From positions 1 through 6,637 of the forward strand of contig CBFGLF010000096.1 in assembly GCA_965649545.1 (NCBI GenBank): DNA of 6,637 nucleotides, in the 5' to 3' direction. Numbering within the stretch: position 1 is the first letter of the stretch; the number at the start of each line of letters is the position of its first letter. Origin of the DNA: CABHOJ01 sp965649545 (GTDB taxonomy: Bacteria; Pseudomonadota; Gammaproteobacteria; Burkholderiales; Methylophilaceae). Below, in pieces: positions 5,545-6,637 of the stretch. The position numbers were made by a program, and so were the translations under genes. Below the pieces are notes generated by a model. It saw only the letters and a program-made list of their open reading frames with translations. It ran no database searches and was not told where the DNA came from.

Positions 5545-6637
5545 AGTTGGTCTCGATGCCGCTGGACTTGGCACCGCCGAATTCCCAGCGCACGCCGATC
5601 CAGCCGGCACGTGGTGCACCCGGGGCATACAGGGCTTGGCGACCAGCATCCTCGTCACCGTTGAAGGAGCCGTTGGCGTTGAACAGCGATGCGCCCAGCA
5701 AGCCAGCATTGTTATATTCCCGGTCGAAGATGTTCACGGCCTTGGCGAAGATCTGCCAGCCGTTGCCGAGATGATAGCGCGTATCCAGGTTGACGACTGC
5801 ATAGCCACTGACTTTGCCGTCGCCGAAGAAGTCGACGTTATCAGGGCGATGGGCATTGTTCTCGTTGCCACGTGCGTACTGGTCGGTGAATGCAATGATG
5901 TTGGCACCAATGGTCCACTTCGGCGTCACGGAGAACACACCGCGCATCTTCAGCTGATGCATAGGGATGCCGGGGATGCGATCGCCGGAGCGGATACGCA
6001 AGGTGTCGCCCTCGCCGTCCGCATCGGTATCGATCGCGGCACTGTTGACCTCGGAAGCGATCGACTCGGAAGAGCGATAGCGTGCATCCACCAGGCTATA
6101 GCCGACACTCCAGGTGAAGCGCTCAACGCTGCCCAACAAGGAAGCTTCCAAGCCTTTACGACGGGTCTGTCCATAGTTCTTGAAGTACCCCTGACCGGCC
6201 ACGCCAGGTGCGGCGGCGAACAGGATGTCATCATAGTTGTTGGTGACATAGGCGGCAGTCGTCCAGCGTACGCCATTCTCAAACTGACCACGCAACCCAC
6301 CCTCATAGGTCTTGGAGACCACTTGCTCCAGCGGCGGATCGCCGGCGAACGCATTAGGTAGCTTGCAAGGGAAGAGAGGGTTTGCGCAGCCCAACTCGAT
6401 GGAGGTCGGCGCACGGCTCGCTTCGTTATAGGTACCGTAGACGGTCAAGGCCTTGGATGGCGTGAAGTTCAGACCGATCGCAGGATTGATGCGGTTGTAG
6501 CTATGCTCGGCGGTCAAGGTCTGGGGGTCGCTCACAGGCAGCAAACCATCCTTGTTATCGATCGTGGTGTGGTTGTAACGCGCCGAGGTCGTCAAGTGCC
6601 AGCGTTCGTTGAAGGAATGCGTGTTGGTGGCGAACAG
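5543..6637 (-). CDS. TonB-dependent outer-membrane receptor, C-terminal part (5' end outside window)
   Basis: The frame continues to the right edge, giving 364 residues. The TTG at 6595 is just an internal Leu codon, because receptor-like sequence (NTHSFNERWHLTTSARYN) continues upstream of it. TonB-dependent receptors import bulky or scarce ligands across the outer membrane with energy from TonB-ExbBD. Marks of the beta-barrel are alternating amphipathic strands, VYGTYNEASRAPTSIELG (66-83), TYEGGLRGQ (110-118), YGQTRRKGLEASL (155-167), VNLDTRYHLGNGWQIFAKAVN (two strands, 282-302), NIFDREY and the closing strand GWIGVRWEF (345-353). A loop has two cysteines (84 and 91) spaced for a disulfide, followed by LPNAFAGDPPLEQV. 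Another loop has DTDADGEGD (203-211). Eleven residues follow the last aromatic residue of the barrel. The plug domain, TonB box and signal peptide would be beyond the edge. The ligand cannot be told. It is followed by the response regulator after 11 bases. Confidence 0.93.
   Translation of the reverse strand: MFATNTHSFNERWHLTTSARYNHTTIDNKDGLLPVSDPQTLTAEHSYNRINPAIGLNFTPSKALTVYGTYNEASRAPTSIELGCANPLFPCKLPNAFAGDPPLEQVVSKTYEGGLRGQFENGVRWTTAAYVTNNYDDILFAAAPGVAGQGYFKNYGQTRRKGLEASLLGSVERFTWSVGYSLVDARYRSSESIASEVNSAAIDTDADGEGDTLRIRSGDRIPGIPMHQLKMRGVFSVTPKWTIGANIIAFTDQYARGNENNAHRPDNVDFFGDGKVSGYAVVNLDTRYHLGNGWQIFAKAVNIFDREYNNAGLLGASLFNANGSFNGDEDAGRQALYAPGAPRAGWIGVRWEFGGAKSSGIETN

Noticed and set aside
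5636..6361. Long + strand open frame of 241 codons opposite the TonB receptor
   Set aside because: It is the antisense of a clear receptor gene; it shows no domain or ribosome site, and GC-rich codon bias opens such frames.
1..6637. CRISPR arrays, tRNA or rRNA genes, insertion sequences, phage attachment sites
   Set aside because: I saw no repeated spaced units, no cloverleaf or rRNA-like stretches, no transposase and no flanking inverted repeats in either strand.

Overview
The window looks like a piece of a proteobacterial chromosome, most probably betaproteobacterial. The evidence is a GC-rich, densely coding layout, RhlE-type RNA helicases, formate-dependent PurT, a TonB-dependent outer-membrane receptor (so a Gram-negative cell) and a sigma-54 response regulator. 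The exact lineage is not resolved; a Nitrosomonadales/Methylophilaceae-like organism is only a guess.

Left part (1-1845, + strand): the last 147 residues of one DEAD-box RNA helicase are followed directly by a complete second one, RhlE. The stop of the first and the ATG of the second are adjacent (TAAATG), and both genes lie in the same reading frame, so a single TAA separates two helicases.

Middle part (1847-3475, - strand): purT and a group II truncated haemoglobin gene form a tight two-gene unit with 12 bases between them. The haemoglobin gene converges on rhlE with one base between the stop codons. A strong stem-loop for the rhlE transcript lies inside the end of the haemoglobin gene.

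The region 3476-3708 is a divergent control region. Towards purT it has an extended -10 element. Towards the right it has a near-perfect sigma-54 -24/-12 promoter (3637-3653) driving a 75-residue glycine-zipper membrane protein (3709-3936) that resembles OsmB but lacks a lipobox.

Right part (4050-6637, - strand): a TonB-dependent receptor (C-terminal 364 residues present) is followed 11 bases later by an NtrC-type response regulator (REC, AAA+, Fis-type HTH). A bidirectional hairpin terminator lies between the regulator and the small membrane protein gene.

The most interesting possibility is that these right-hand parts form one envelope-sensing circuit: a receptor, a co-transcribed sigma-54 activator and, about 400 bases away, a sigma-54 promoter in front of a glycine-zipper envelope protein. 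The cognate kinase is not in the window. This is inference from promoter sequence and gene order.
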